A DNA stretch of 64,000 bases from an uncultured Tateyamaria sp. (lineage in GTDB: Bacteria > Pseudomonadota > Alphaproteobacteria > Rhodobacterales > Rhodobacteraceae). Below are positions 26,653 through 35,580 of this stretch, piece by piece. The position numbers and the translations under genes were made by a program. The stretch spans positions 1,612,001 to 1,676,000 of the forward strand of contig CANMVD010000001.1 in NCBI GenBank assembly GCA_947501275.1, given 5' to 3'. How positions within the stretch are numbered: position 1 is the first letter of the stretch; each line of letters opens with the position of its first letter. The notes under the pieces were generated by a model. That model did no database searches and had not been told where the DNA came from. It was given only the letters and a program-made list of their open reading frames with translations.

Positions 26653-26860
26653 TCAACAGGATTTCCGGTACGGGTGGGTGCATTTTTGCGCCTGATGAGG
26701 GCGGTTGTGATTGCACTGCTTGAGCCACTGAGTGATGACAATCTGAGCTTGCATTGTCGTTGCGAACCACTCTGCATTCAGGTCCTCCCGGCGCAAGGTC
26801 CGGTTGGGCCGCTCGCTGTATCCGTTCTCCCAAGGTGATCCCGTGTAAATGCGGATTGGC
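26653..26860 (-). mobile_element. IS3-family transposase C-terminal fragment
   Basis: The frame reads YTGSPWENGYSERPNRTLRR, then NAEWFATTMQAQIVITQWL and CNHNRPHQAQK. This is the C-terminal end of the IS3 OrfB DDE integrase domain (SPWENGYxES..NxxLR and the N.xRPH end). Everything upstream is lost and no terminal inverted repeats were identified, so it is a remnant. Confidence 0.8.
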
Positions 26861-27290
26861 TGGGGTAGGGCGGCGATGGGTCTTGGACAAAGGAGACACC
26901 ATTTCCAAATGCGCCGCAACGACACTCGCTTTTGAAGTGTTCATGCCGAAAGAAGTGGCGACAAATGGTGTGGGTATGATCTGCATTCCGGCGTTCCTCG
27001 GTGGTGCTGACTGTCGCATCGTCCGAATTCCTAGCGTTGCTTTGAAGAAAGAATGATCGCTATGACTTCTGCTTGGCGATTTCAGGGGCACAGCTAGAGT
27101 GCGTGCTTTTGTGGATCAATTCGCCAACCATTTTGCAAAAACCGACACCTGTTTCAAAGCTGATCAACCGGTATCCATGTGTGGTTCAAATTTGCAACGG
27201 GGTGACTGCAAAATTGACTGTTTTGGTTCTTTTTTGGGTTCAATATGGTCTCCTTGTCGCCATCACGGCGATCCACCAACGGAACTCCAC
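26861..27290. other. Intergenic stretch next to the IS3 remnant
   Basis: About 430 bases without a recognised gene. It may contain other decayed insertion sequence pieces. No clear terminator or promoter was found. Confidence 0.35.
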
Positions 27291-27875
27291 ATGCTCTCAC
27301 TAGCGCGCCGTTTGTTCTCGGTAGTTGCCGCCGTCGTTTTTTTCACGCCCGTTGCAACATTGGTCAAAGATAAAACAGTCTTGCTCGATTTCGGCGTTCT
27401 CAACAACGGCGTCGAACTGCAAGAGCGCAACGACTACGAAAAACTGATCCGCCTTGATACGGAGCGCCATGGCATATCGGTGCTGCATACCGGTCGACTC
27501 AATGAAATCAAGAACATGCGTGCGCTCACCATTTACATGGTCAGTTCCGCTTTCGAGGAACGCCTGATCACAGATGCCGCCCTTCTGGTGGATCTGGTTA
27601 TGAGGAATGACAGACTTGGCGCAGAAGAACGTGCAGAACACCTGGCTTCCATTGAACCTATCGCGGCTAAATGTGGCTTCTTCAGGATGGCCTCCTTTCC
27701 TTTCAGTGCAAAAGCTGCTGGACGTGGCCTGGAAGAGCCTCCTCAACTGAACCTGTGGCGGGTGGAGGACCCCGCAGGTCTTCAAACGCTCTTCGCTAAT
27801 CCTGAGTTCGCAGCATTCAGCGAACGCCGCAGCGAGTTGCACAATTTCGACAAGCTGACGTTGTTCCTCGCATAA
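27291..27875 (+). CDS. Secreted protein, putative two-domain barrel
   Basis: A 194-residue protein with a signal peptide (MLSLARRLFSVVAAVVFFTP then VATLVKD). The mature part contains YEKLIRLDTERHGISVLHTG, NMRALTIYMVSSAFEERLI, RMASFPFSAKAAGRGL and LNLWRVEDPAGLQTLFANP, then FSERRSELHNFDKLTLF, resembling duplicated dimeric alpha/beta-barrel units. No named family recognised. Upstream of the tag-like gene by 86 bases in the same direction. Confidence 0.7.
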   Translation: MLSLARRLFSVVAAVVFFTPVATLVKDKTVLLDFGVLNNGVELQERNDYEKLIRLDTERHGISVLHTGRLNEIKNMRALTIYMVSSAFEERLITDAALLVDLVMRNDRLGAEERAEHLASIEPIAAKCGFFRMASFPFSAKAAGRGLEEPPQLNLWRVEDPAGLQTLFANPEFAAFSERRSELHNFDKLTLFLA

Positions 27876-27961
27876 CCGGGGAAAAGATTGCCAACGCCGT
27901 TAGACCAAGGTGACGCGCACACGCCCCGATCAGACACAGCTAACCAAAACTGGAGGAAAAA

Positions 27962-28630
27962 ATGCGCACTCTGGAACAAATTCTGGAAATCAGCATAAAA
28001 CGGAAAGGCAGCGGAGAGGCTGTCTTTGACGGGTTTGAACCGTCGAAATCTTCTGATGTGATTGCTGCGATACCCGACGATCGCTGGCTTGCCGAAATGA
28101 CACGCGCCGTCTTCCAGGCAGGTTTTAACTGGAAAGTTGTTGACCGTATGTGGCCGGACTTTGAGGCCGCGTTTTCCGGCTTCGACATCGGCCGAAACGC
28201 TATGATGAGTGATGACCGCTTTGATGAGCTCTGCAAGGACACGTCCATTGTGCGCTACCCTCAAAAGATCCAGTCAGTGCAGAAGAACGCCGTCTACATT
28301 CAGGAGATTGCCGCCGGGCACGGTAGTTTCGGGGCGTTCATCGCGGGCTGGCCCAGCGATGACTTTGCAGGATTGTTGGAAACCTTGAAGAAAAATGCCA
28401 ACCGTCTGGGCGGAACGACTGGACAGTATTTCCTCCGAGCCATGGGCGTCGATGGCTACATCCTTTCCAAGGACGTGGCGGCGCGTCTCATCGCCGAGGG
28501 CGTGATCGACACAGCGCCTACCTCCAAATCCGCCATGAGGTCGGTGCAAAACGCCATCAATGCGTGGTCAGAGGAGTCCGGCCGGTCCTTGAAGGAAATC
28601 AGCCGCATAATGGCAACGAGCTGCGGATAA
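27962..28630 (+). CDS. DNA-3-methyladenine glycosylase I family protein
   Basis: A 222-residue HhH-type DNA glycosylase of the Tag family: DDRWLAEMTRAVFQAGFNWK, VDRMWPDFEAAFSGFD, DTSIVRYPQKIQSVQKNAV, then LGGTTGQYFLRAMGVDGYIL and TSKSAMRSVQNAINAW. It should excise alkylated adenine from DNA. It lacks the Cys/His zinc residues seen at the ends of classical Tag, as in the shorter alphaproteobacterial variants. GGAGG precedes the ATG. Confidence 0.88.
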   Translation: MRTLEQILEISIKRKGSGEAVFDGFEPSKSSDVIAAIPDDRWLAEMTRAVFQAGFNWKVVDRMWPDFEAAFSGFDIGRNAMMSDDRFDELCKDTSIVRYPQKIQSVQKNAVYIQEIAAGHGSFGAFIAGWPSDDFAGLLETLKKNANRLGGTTGQYFLRAMGVDGYILSKDVAARLIAEGVIDTAPTSKSAMRSVQNAINAWSEESGRSLKEISRIMATSCG

Positions 28631-29000
28631 CGCACCTGCTTGCTCAATAGCGCACGGAGACACGCGCCATGACTGTCGAATTTAACCCGTCTTCGATGAC
28701 AACGGCCCAAAACACCATCGGACCAGAACTGGCGGTACTCTGAAAAACGAGCGGTTTTTTGGCGTCAGCGTCGAGTTTGTGCGGTTTGATCGCTCACGCG
28801 ACCCTAGCTCGTAGGGGAAGCATCATTGGCAATACGCGTTGGAGATACTTGCCGAGCAATGTGCCCAAGGCTGGCCCACAAACTTCAAACGCAAAAGCCG
28901 CATCAACCCTAGTGGCGACAGTGAATCCTTCAGGTCGATGCAGCGCTCGGTGAAATGACCCGCATAAGCGAGGTGTGTAAAAAACCTCTTGAGGGAACCA
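28631..29000. other. Intergenic stretch with a 24-codon frame
   Basis: About 370 bases. A 24-codon frame begins at the ATG near 28669 after GGAGA, with MTVEFNPSS as its start, and stops early; it may be the remnant of a longer gene. No other feature seen. Confidence 0.3.
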
Positions 29001-29948
29001 TCAGATGGCCCAGTGGAACCCCGTCGCCTCCTCAGACACTTTCCACAGCTTCTCTATGACTGTCTTGTCATAAGCATGGGGATTGAGCGTGCCCTTCCCG
29101 ACGGGCCCGCCCGTTTGCATCAACCCCGTAGGACCATAAAGCGCACGCTGCTCTAATCCGTCCTCGGTCGCGCACATAATCTCGGGATACGCACCCTTTT
29201 CGGCCGTTTGCACCATCGGCGTCTTGCTCATGAGCCACCAAATCAACCGCGTTAGACGACTTCCACTTGTGCTGATCAGTGATGTTGCGGATGCGCCCGG
29301 GTGACAAACGTAGACCTGTACCTTCTTGCCTGTCCCATTGAGGCGATTCTGCAACTCATAGGCAAACATCATCTGTGCCAGCTTGCTTTGGCTGTAAACA
29401 GGATTGGCGCTGTAGTTCTTGTCCCAATTCATATCGTCGAACTGGATGGTTTTGATTCCCATGTTGTAGCCAAGACTGGCGACAACAACGATGCGGCCGT
29501 TGCTGCGTTCAATCAGGCCAAACAACATCCCACACAGCAAGAAGTGACCGTAGTGGTTTGTGCCTAGCTGGCTTTCGAATCCGTCAACGGTCAACTTCTG
29601 TGTGGGCACTTGTGCGATAGCCGCGTTGCAGATCAGCGCGTCGATTTGCGGAACTTTTTTCGCTACCTCGTCTGCCGCGGCACGTACGCTTGCCAGATCG
29701 GAAAGGTCCATACGTATGAAACTTACGTCAGAGTTGGCGCCAAACTCTTTTTGCAGATCTTTGACAGCAGCGGAGGATTTCTCCACGCTGCGATTCAGCA
29801 TCACCACCTTTGCGCCTTTGGACAGAAGGATGCGTGAGGCCTGAAATCCGGCACCCGCGTTGCCGCCGGTGATCACAAAAGTCTTGCCTGCGAGAGAACC
29901 GAGACGCTCTGGCGTCCAGCCTTTTGGTCCGAATGTCGTGTCAGCCAT
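29001..29948 (-). CDS. Short-chain dehydrogenase (retinol dehydrogenase-like)
   Basis: A 315-residue SDR. T-G-G-N-A-G-A-G is the cofactor motif, LICNAAIAQVP replaces the NAG box, and Y-S-Q-S-K carries the catalytic Tyr/Lys. The PGASATSLIS and a long C-terminus (HAYDKTVIEKLWKVSEEATG) match the WWOX/RDH-like bacterial SDR group of about 300 residues. Divergent from the AraC gene at 30118, its probable regulator. Substrate unknown. Confidence 0.92.
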   Translation of the reverse strand: MADTTFGPKGWTPERLGSLAGKTFVITGGNAGAGFQASRILLSKGAKVVMLNRSVEKSSAAVKDLQKEFGANSDVSFIRMDLSDLASVRAAADEVAKKVPQIDALICNAAIAQVPTQKLTVDGFESQLGTNHYGHFLLCGMLFGLIERSNGRIVVVASLGYNMGIKTIQFDDMNWDKNYSANPVYSQSKLAQMMFAYELQNRLNGTGKKVQVYVCHPGASATSLISTSGSRLTRLIWWLMSKTPMVQTAEKGAYPEIMCATEDGLEQRALYGPTGLMQTGGPVGKGTLNPHAYDKTVIEKLWKVSEEATGFHWAI

Positions 29949-30117
29949 TGTTTTGCTCCTTATGAGGTTCGCACTTCAGCCGCGCGATTCACGTTAGTGC
30001 CTTGGAGATGTCGTTAGCTCTCGCTGGTCTCTGGAAATAGGCTGGATCGTCGCGAATACTTGCCTGATTGTATCAGTTGGGTTGTCAGTGTGATTTCTAC
30101 CCGACTACACTGGCCGA

Positions 30118-31011
30118 ATGAGCAAACACGGTATCAAACGGCTTGTCGAAGACCGCACTGACCAAGACGGTTTGACGGAAACGGGCATCCCGGGCGTGCG
30201 CTTGTTTCGTGCGACACAATCGATCCCGTGTGTTCCGGCGGTGTACGAACCCAGCGTCGTCGCCATTGTGAGCGGCTCAAAGGAGGCCATCCTGGATGGC
30301 CGGAGATTTGTCTACAACGACAGCAAGTATTTGTGTTGCCCCATGTCAATGCCAGTCAAAGCCGGCACACCCAACGCGTCTGTCGATGATCCTCTTTATG
30401 GCGTGTTCATTTCGCTGGATCAGCGTGTCATGACCGAACTTGCGCTTGAAATGGAAAACGTTGGTGGCGCGCCTCCTGCGGTCCGGGGCGGTTTGCGGGC
30501 GCAGGGGATCGCATTGGCAGAGTGGGACGAAGGTTTCACCGATGCGCTGCAGCGACTGCTGCAGCTTGGCGCAAATCCAACCGACGCGGCAGTTCTTGGC
30601 GATGCCCGCCTGCGCGAACTCTACTACGCGATCCTGCAAGGCGAGGCTGGCTTCTTTGCCCTACAAGCCTTTGGCGCTGGCAATGCCATTGCACGGGCCA
30701 TTGCGCATGTGTCGTCCCATTTGGAAGCGCCAATTTCGATTGATGAGATGGCGGCCCGTGCAGGCATGAGCCGTGCCGTTTTTCATCGCAAGTTCAAACA
30801 GGTCACAACAATGGCCCCGATCCAATTCGTGAAATCAATGCGCCTCAACAACGCTGCGATGAAGATTGCAGAGGGCATGACAGTGAACGAGGCGGCAATC
30901 GACGTGGGGTATGTCAGCCCGTCTCAATTCAGCCGAGAGTTCAAACGCATGTATGGGCAATCACCACGGCAGTGGAGTAACAGCCATCATCTTGCACTTG
31001 GAAATGCGTGA
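30118..31011 (+). CDS. AraC-family transcriptional regulator
   Basis: A 297-residue AraC regulator with an N-terminal AraC_N domain (PCVPAVYEPSVVAIVSGSKE) and two C-terminal HTH units: ISIDEMAARAGMSRAVFHRK and MTVNEAAIDVGYVSPSQFSR, followed by EFKRMYGQSPRQW. This is the group often divergent from dehydrogenase genes. The 169-base intergenic region with the SDR gene should contain its operator. Confidence 0.93.
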   Translation: MSKHGIKRLVEDRTDQDGLTETGIPGVRLFRATQSIPCVPAVYEPSVVAIVSGSKEAILDGRRFVYNDSKYLCCPMSMPVKAGTPNASVDDPLYGVFISLDQRVMTELALEMENVGGAPPAVRGGLRAQGIALAEWDEGFTDALQRLLQLGANPTDAAVLGDARLRELYYAILQGEAGFFALQAFGAGNAIARAIAHVSSHLEAPISIDEMAARAGMSRAVFHRKFKQVTTMAPIQFVKSMRLNNAAMKIAEGMTVNEAAIDVGYVSPSQFSREFKRMYGQSPRQWSNSHHLALGNA

Positions 31012-31593
31012 TTGGTCGTGATGTCCGCCTATACTGTGAGCGCGCTCTGTAACGCATTTCGTGATGGCAGCGGCGTCCGCTATGCGGGTTGCGGCATGTT
31101 GGTTCAGTGCGGAAGGTCCGGTTTGGACTGCTCTTGCTGAAGTTGCGGCACCTAACTGGCGTACTTGCTACAAACGAATTAACGGCTTGTAAGCGCCTCT
31201 TTAACTAGATGCTACATCTTTCATGGACCCCGCTAAACTGAGTTTGAGAACTGCGGTGATCCGGGCTCAAGTTCCAGAGCTTCGATTGCTCCCTGCTCAG
31301 AGCCTCGCCTTCTTGTTCACAAATGGAATTGCACGCCGCAAACCCACGATTGCATGAGAACTGGCGCACAAGGACTCGTTCGGGTGTCAATCTGTTACCT
31401 TCGACCCTTGCCAAGGTCTGCGGGTATTTCGGAGCCGGGCGAGCGCGGTTGCCGGAATTGATTTGATCGCGACAGTTGTCATCGCCGCTTCGGGGCTTTT
31501 GCGCGGCGCATTGACCGCCATTGCAGGTGGTTGATGGCGCTTGAGTCGGTGACTTTTGGGGTCTCAGATCCCCCGAAAGGGCACTGACGCGCG
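31012..31593. other. Intergenic stretch, no gene recognised
   Basis: About 580 bases between the AraC gene and the end of the iron operon. Only shadow frames are seen; no clear terminator for either side was found. Confidence 0.4.
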
Positions 31594-31914
31594 TTAGTTT
31601 GCTGTGATGTCCTGAATGACACTGAACCCTTCGAAGGTGGGCGCCCCTTGGTGTAATTTTGCTGTGTTGCCTGCGTTTTTGTGGGCGGCGCGGAAGGCGT
31701 CGGATCGTGTCCATGCCCGGAACGCATCTTCTGATGCCCAGACGGTGTGTGAGGCATAAAGTCGGGTGCCGTCCTCGTTCTCCGGACCCTTCAGCATCTG
31801 AAATTCCACAAATCCGTCCATGTCCTTGAGGTGGCTGTCTCGACCAAGCCAAAGCTTTTCGAATGCCTGTGCGTTTTCGTGCGAAACAGTGAAGCGATTC
31901 ATGGCGATATACAT
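31594..31914 (-). CDS. Haem-degrading monooxygenase-like protein (IsdG/HmoA type)
   Basis: A 106-residue ABM-fold protein. It keeps the IsdG/IsdI catalytic triad at family spacing: N6 (MYIAMN), W68 (AFRAW) and H78 (FRAAH), with W to H ten residues apart as in IsdI. VWASEDAFRAWTRSDAFRAA is the diagnostic stretch. ATG 31914 has AAAGGA upstream. It is the last gene of the DUF1111-imelysin-DUF1513 operon, so release of iron from haem is a plausible task. Activity is inferred from the triad only. Confidence 0.85.
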   Translation of the reverse strand: MYIAMNRFTVSHENAQAFEKLWLGRDSHLKDMDGFVEFQMLKGPENEDGTRLYASHTVWASEDAFRAWTRSDAFRAAHKNAGNTAKLHQGAPTFEGFSVIQDITAN

Positions 31915-31925
31915 GTGCTGTCCTT

Positions 31926-33005
31926 TCAAACTGGAGTAAGCGCGACGAGGTGATTGTCGAATGCGTATTTGTGTGTGGCGAGGTGGGTAAATGTGCTGTC
32001 CTTGAGTATATGCACCCGTCCTGTACCATCCGTCACGAGGCACATGCCGTCCGGAGTCGCGCAGAGTCCGCAGACATCTCTGGCGCTGTGCGTTCCGCTT
32101 TGTGTTCCTGTGCTGTCGAATTCGAAAGTCATGTTGCCACGCGGGGCCGAGGCGGCGTAGCGGCCGTTTCCATAGGCGCTGACGCTGCCGATATAGCCGT
32201 CGAGCTTGCGCAGGTTGGTGTCATCCATCTGGGCCGGGATCAAGGTGCCATTGCCTGTGTAGAGCGCCACAAGCGGGGGCGCATCAAACCGGTCGCCCTG
32301 CCATTGGAAGCCACAGACGATATTGCCATCGCGTCCTGCCGAGATATGGCGCAGGGAGTTTTGGTGCTGCGTGTCCGGCCCTTCGGCCATGTCAGCCAGC
32401 CGACCGTCTGCGTCAAAGATCGCGAGGTTGGGGCGCATCGTGTCGAGGTTCAGTTTGTCCCGTCCCGTTGCGGGGTGCGTGCGGATGCCGCCATTTGCGA
32501 CGGCCAGTTGGCCACTGGGCGTGCGCAGGATTTCGTGGGGTCCGATCCCGGCTGACGAGAAACTGTCCAGCCGTTTGTAGCGGGTGCCGCTTTCCCACAC
32601 GCCGATCCAGCCAGCGCCTGTCGCGATGTCATTTTCGGGCGTGAACAGAAACGCGCCATCTGCCGAAAACGCGCCATGGCCGTAGAAATGGCGCCCTGTC
32701 GGGGCATGCAGCGTTTGCTTGACCCTGCCGCGTGCGCAGTCAATGACTTTGGCAAAGGTGCCGGGGCGGCGGGCGATGGCGACCGCTTCGGCCACGTGTG
32801 GGTGCGCTGCGGCCGCGTGCCCGCGTGCGGGCAAGGTGATCTCAAAGGTGATATGCCCCGTGCGCGCCAGTCCCACCAGCACGTGTTGGCCATCCGGGCG
32901 CCGCGCGGCGCTGAGTGCGATAGGGTTGCCCGCATCGGCCCAGCCCAGCGTTGGCGTCAGTGAGGCAGAGGTCAGCCCCGCGAGAAAGGTGCGCCGTGTG
33001 GGCAT
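31926..33005 (-). CDS. DUF1513 protein (Tat-exported)
   Basis: A 359-residue DUF1513 protein predicted to form a beta-propeller. MPTRRTFLAGLTSASL has a twin-arginine-like signal, so it is likely periplasmic. Family segments: HFYGHGAFSADGAFLFTPEN, GAGWIGVWE, GIGPHEILRTPSGQLAVANG and GGIRTHPATGRDKLNLDTM. DUF1513 genes accompany imelysin and DUF1111 genes in Fur/iron-regulated operons. The ATG overlaps the imelysin stop by one base; the haem monooxygenase follows 11 bases later. Confidence 0.9.
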   Translation of the reverse strand: MPTRRTFLAGLTSASLTPTLGWADAGNPIALSAARRPDGQHVLVGLARTGHITFEITLPARGHAAAAHPHVAEAVAIARRPGTFAKVIDCARGRVKQTLHAPTGRHFYGHGAFSADGAFLFTPENDIATGAGWIGVWESGTRYKRLDSFSSAGIGPHEILRTPSGQLAVANGGIRTHPATGRDKLNLDTMRPNLAIFDADGRLADMAEGPDTQHQNSLRHISAGRDGNIVCGFQWQGDRFDAPPLVALYTGNGTLIPAQMDDTNLRKLDGYIGSVSAYGNGRYAASAPRGNMTFEFDSTGTQSGTHSARDVCGLCATPDGMCLVTDGTGRVHILKDSTFTHLATHKYAFDNHLVALTPV

Positions 33006-33982
33006 CAGTCACCGTCCAGGCTGTTGAACCCGGCGGTGATCCCGAGGGGTGTGCCGATTTCGTCAATAACGGCGATCTGGATGGCCCGCACAGCCTGCTG
33101 GATCAACTCGACCCGGAAGCGCCCGCCGGGGTCTGCGACACCTTGCAAGGCGGGATCGTCCAACGCGTCGGCGCGCGCACGGGCGGCGGCAAAGGCCGCT
33201 TTTGTCGCGCTCAGGTCACTGTCAGTCATGGCAGCGGCAAGTGTTTCCAGCGCAGCCAGCTGCAGTTGCACATGGCGCAAGGATCGCTCGGATCGCCGCG
33301 CTTCGGCGCGCAGGGGGCGCGGACGCTCGAACGTGCCCAGGGGGCGCCCCAACCGCTGGTCGTGCAGGAATGCGAGGCCGGTTGAGAGCGCTGTATAGAG
33401 CGCGCGCCGGGCTTCGTCTTCGTTTTGGAAGCGGGTATTGCCATCGGCCCCCGCGCTGCGCATCAGGGTGGCAAAGGCAGGCCAATCCGCGTTGATCGCT
33501 GCAGATTTGCGGGCCAGATCCCGGGCAATGGCTTGGGTGAGGCGGCAGGCATATGCCGCATCGGTTTGTGTCTCATAGAGCAGCCGCTCGAGCGCGGTGA
33601 ACCCTTGGGCCGTTGCCGAGACATCGCCAAAGGCCTTGGGTTGATCGACAATCGGGTCAGCGGCAGCGGTGAGCCGGGCAAGTGCCTTTCCCGTGCTGTC
33701 CTTGGGGTCGGGCCAGTAGGACATGTGCAGCGTCAGGGCCTGATCTTCGATCGGTCCAATCTGGATGTGGCTGATGCTGATCCATGCATCATAGGCGGCG
33801 TGGAAGGCGGGGCGCACGGCCTCCGGGCTGCAATCGGCTTGGGCTGTGTTCGCCAGTTCAGCGGTGCGCATGCTCAGCGCTACGTGGCCGGGCAGGATAT
33901 GCGTGTCGATGGCACGCTGGACGTCTGCAACGGCAGGCAAGGCAGACAGGGCGGACAGGCAAAGGGCGATGGCAAGGCGCAT
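33005..33982 (-). CDS. Imelysin family periplasmic protein
   Basis: A 325-residue imelysin (peptidase M75-like) protein with a signal peptide (MRLAIALCLSALSALPAVAD). The family core is present: FHAAYDAWISISHIQIGPIE, the motif GFTALERLLYE and an N-terminal half/C-terminal half repeat. Where IrpA-type proteins have GxHxxE, this has G-F-T-A-L-E, so the His is replaced, as in other second-copy imelysins. Periplasmic iron binding is the family's suspected role. One base separates it from the DUF1111 gene. Confidence 0.92.
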   Translation of the reverse strand: MRLAIALCLSALSALPAVADVQRAIDTHILPGHVALSMRTAELANTAQADCSPEAVRPAFHAAYDAWISISHIQIGPIEDQALTLHMSYWPDPKDSTGKALARLTAAADPIVDQPKAFGDVSATAQGFTALERLLYETQTDAAYACRLTQAIARDLARKSAAINADWPAFATLMRSAGADGNTRFQNEDEARRALYTALSTGLAFLHDQRLGRPLGTFERPRPLRAEARRSERSLRHVQLQLAALETLAAAMTDSDLSATKAAFAAARARADALDDPALQGVADPGGRFRVELIQQAVRAIQIAVIDEIGTPLGITAGFNSLDGD

Positions 33983-33983
33983 A

Positions 33984-35507
33984 TCAGAGGCTTTCGAGAA
34001 ATCGGATCAGGGCGGCGCGGTCGGCGGGTGGCATGTCGATCACGGATTGCTTGTGTGGCTCCGCTTCGCCGCCATGCCACAACACCGCTTCGAGCAGATT
34101 GCGGGCACGTCCGTCGTGCAGGAAATAGGTGTGGCCAGACACCGTTTCAGTCAGCCCAATTCCCCAAAGCGGCGGCGTGCGCCATTCGCGGCCATCTGCG
34201 CGCGCCTCGGGGCGGTTGTCGGCCAAACCCGGCCCCATGTCGTGCAACAACATATCGGTATACGGCCAGATCAATTGAAAGCTTTGTTCGGGCTGACCGT
34301 CGAGCCTGTGGGTGACGTGTTTGGGCGTGTGGCAGGAGATGCAGCCAGTTTCGTAAAAGACCTGTTTGCCGCGCAGGACTTGGGGCTCGCCCGTATCGCG
34401 CCGGGCAGGGACGCCCAGATTTGACGCATAAAAGGCGACAAGAGCGAGGCCTGCATTCCCTATTTCGGCACCGTCATGCGCAGGCGTGTTGCCATCAGGT
34501 GCAGCACGGCATTTGGCTTGCGCCGGGGTGCAGTCGCCATGCCCTGCCGGGAACAAAGTGGTGGAAATGCCGATGTCACCGGCAAAGGCCCCGGCAGATT
34601 GTTCCCACACCGATGGCTTGCCGGCCTTCAGGCCAAAGCGACCCAGCATCGGCTGCCCATATTCGGCGGACATAACAATTTGCGCGCGCCCGGAGATGCC
34701 ATCGCCATCCGTGTCATCGGGATCCGCAAGGGCGAGGATGTCTGTCGCTGGGATCGCATCAAGCAACCCCAGACCGATCATTTGCGGAGCGACGCGTGGG
34801 CTGATCATCGTGCCCGGGTGCAGTGGTCCATAGCTCAGATCGCCCAGTGCGTGGTGTGGCGTGCGCAGCGTGGCGGTTTCCCCACCCGACAGCGCGACAG
34901 TTGTCTCTGTGTATGTGACGCTGATCCGGGCCTCCGCGGGAATGCCTGCGACTGAAAAATCCTGAATCTGTCCACCATAGGTCGGCTCTGGCTGGGTGGC
35001 GATGTAGTCCTGGATCGCGTCCGGCGTGGGCCCGCCGGGAACGGAGATCCGCAGCAGCAGGGAGGTTGCGCTGTCCTCGGGGCTTTCGGGCGGGTGACCC
35101 CGCCCGTCCTTGAGGTGGCACCGCTGGCACGAGCGGGCGTTGAACAGTGGACCCAGCCCATCGGATGCCAGCGTGGAAGACGGTGAGGACACCCACAGCT
35201 TTTTGAAAAGGCCGTTCCCGACCTTGAAATCCAGCTCTTGTTCAAAGGTGATATTGTCGGATGGTTGGGAAAACGCATTGCGGTTATTGAGGGCGCGAAC
35301 GGTGGCTGCCCCGGCCGGATTGCTTTCAAATTGTTCGGGTTTTGTGAAATCCGTGGTTGGTTCGGTGACACGCGAAATACGCTCCGCCTCGGCCGCGGTG
35401 CGGGGGATCACCGGCAGGTGCAGGTCGGTGAGCGTTGCCTGCGCCAAAGCTGAATTGGCGAGGATGCCGATCAGAATTGCGGGCGCAAAGGTTGTGATCC
35501 TGTTCAT
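33984..35507 (-). CDS. Di-haem DUF1111 oxidoreductase
   Basis: A 507-residue periplasmic protein with signal peptide (LIGILANSALAQ) and two c-type haem motifs, C127-Q-R-C-H131 and C389-I-S-C-H393. Sequence such as GPLFNARSCQRCHLKDGRG and FLHDGRARNLLEAVLWHGGE matches the DUF1111 (di-haem thiol oxidoreductase-like) family. It heads the operon DUF1111-imelysin-DUF1513-ABM. Redox of periplasmic iron is the inferred role. No good SD precedes the ATG at 35507. Confidence 0.93.
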   Translation of the reverse strand: MNRITTFAPAILIGILANSALAQATLTDLHLPVIPRTAAEAERISRVTEPTTDFTKPEQFESNPAGAATVRALNNRNAFSQPSDNITFEQELDFKVGNGLFKKLWVSSPSSTLASDGLGPLFNARSCQRCHLKDGRGHPPESPEDSATSLLLRISVPGGPTPDAIQDYIATQPEPTYGGQIQDFSVAGIPAEARISVTYTETTVALSGGETATLRTPHHALGDLSYGPLHPGTMISPRVAPQMIGLGLLDAIPATDILALADPDDTDGDGISGRAQIVMSAEYGQPMLGRFGLKAGKPSVWEQSAGAFAGDIGISTTLFPAGHGDCTPAQAKCRAAPDGNTPAHDGAEIGNAGLALVAFYASNLGVPARRDTGEPQVLRGKQVFYETGCISCHTPKHVTHRLDGQPEQSFQLIWPYTDMLLHDMGPGLADNRPEARADGREWRTPPLWGIGLTETVSGHTYFLHDGRARNLLEAVLWHGGEAEPHKQSVIDMPPADRAALIRFLESL

Positions 35508-35510
35508 AAC

Positions 35511-35525
35511 TTATAAATATACTCA
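35511..35525 (-). promoter_or_regulatory. TGA-N9-TAA box at the DUF1111 operon
   Basis: On the minus strand TGAGTATATTTATAA, ending three bases before the start codon. It shares TGASTAT...TAAG with the box at 40481-40495 and the second box at 39357-39371. The architecture is like the TGA-N9-TCA iron box described for alphaproteobacterial Rrf2 iron regulators (RirA/IscR). It also contains a -10-like TATATT. Confidence 0.45.
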
Positions 35526-35580
35526 GGAATTCAGAATGGCGAGGTGATTCCTGCCATTCATAGGCGGGAGAGACTGCGAC

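Noticed and set aside
33425-34315. 296-codon plus-strand frame
   Set aside because: Antisense to the imelysin and DUF1111 genes, which carry clear motifs.
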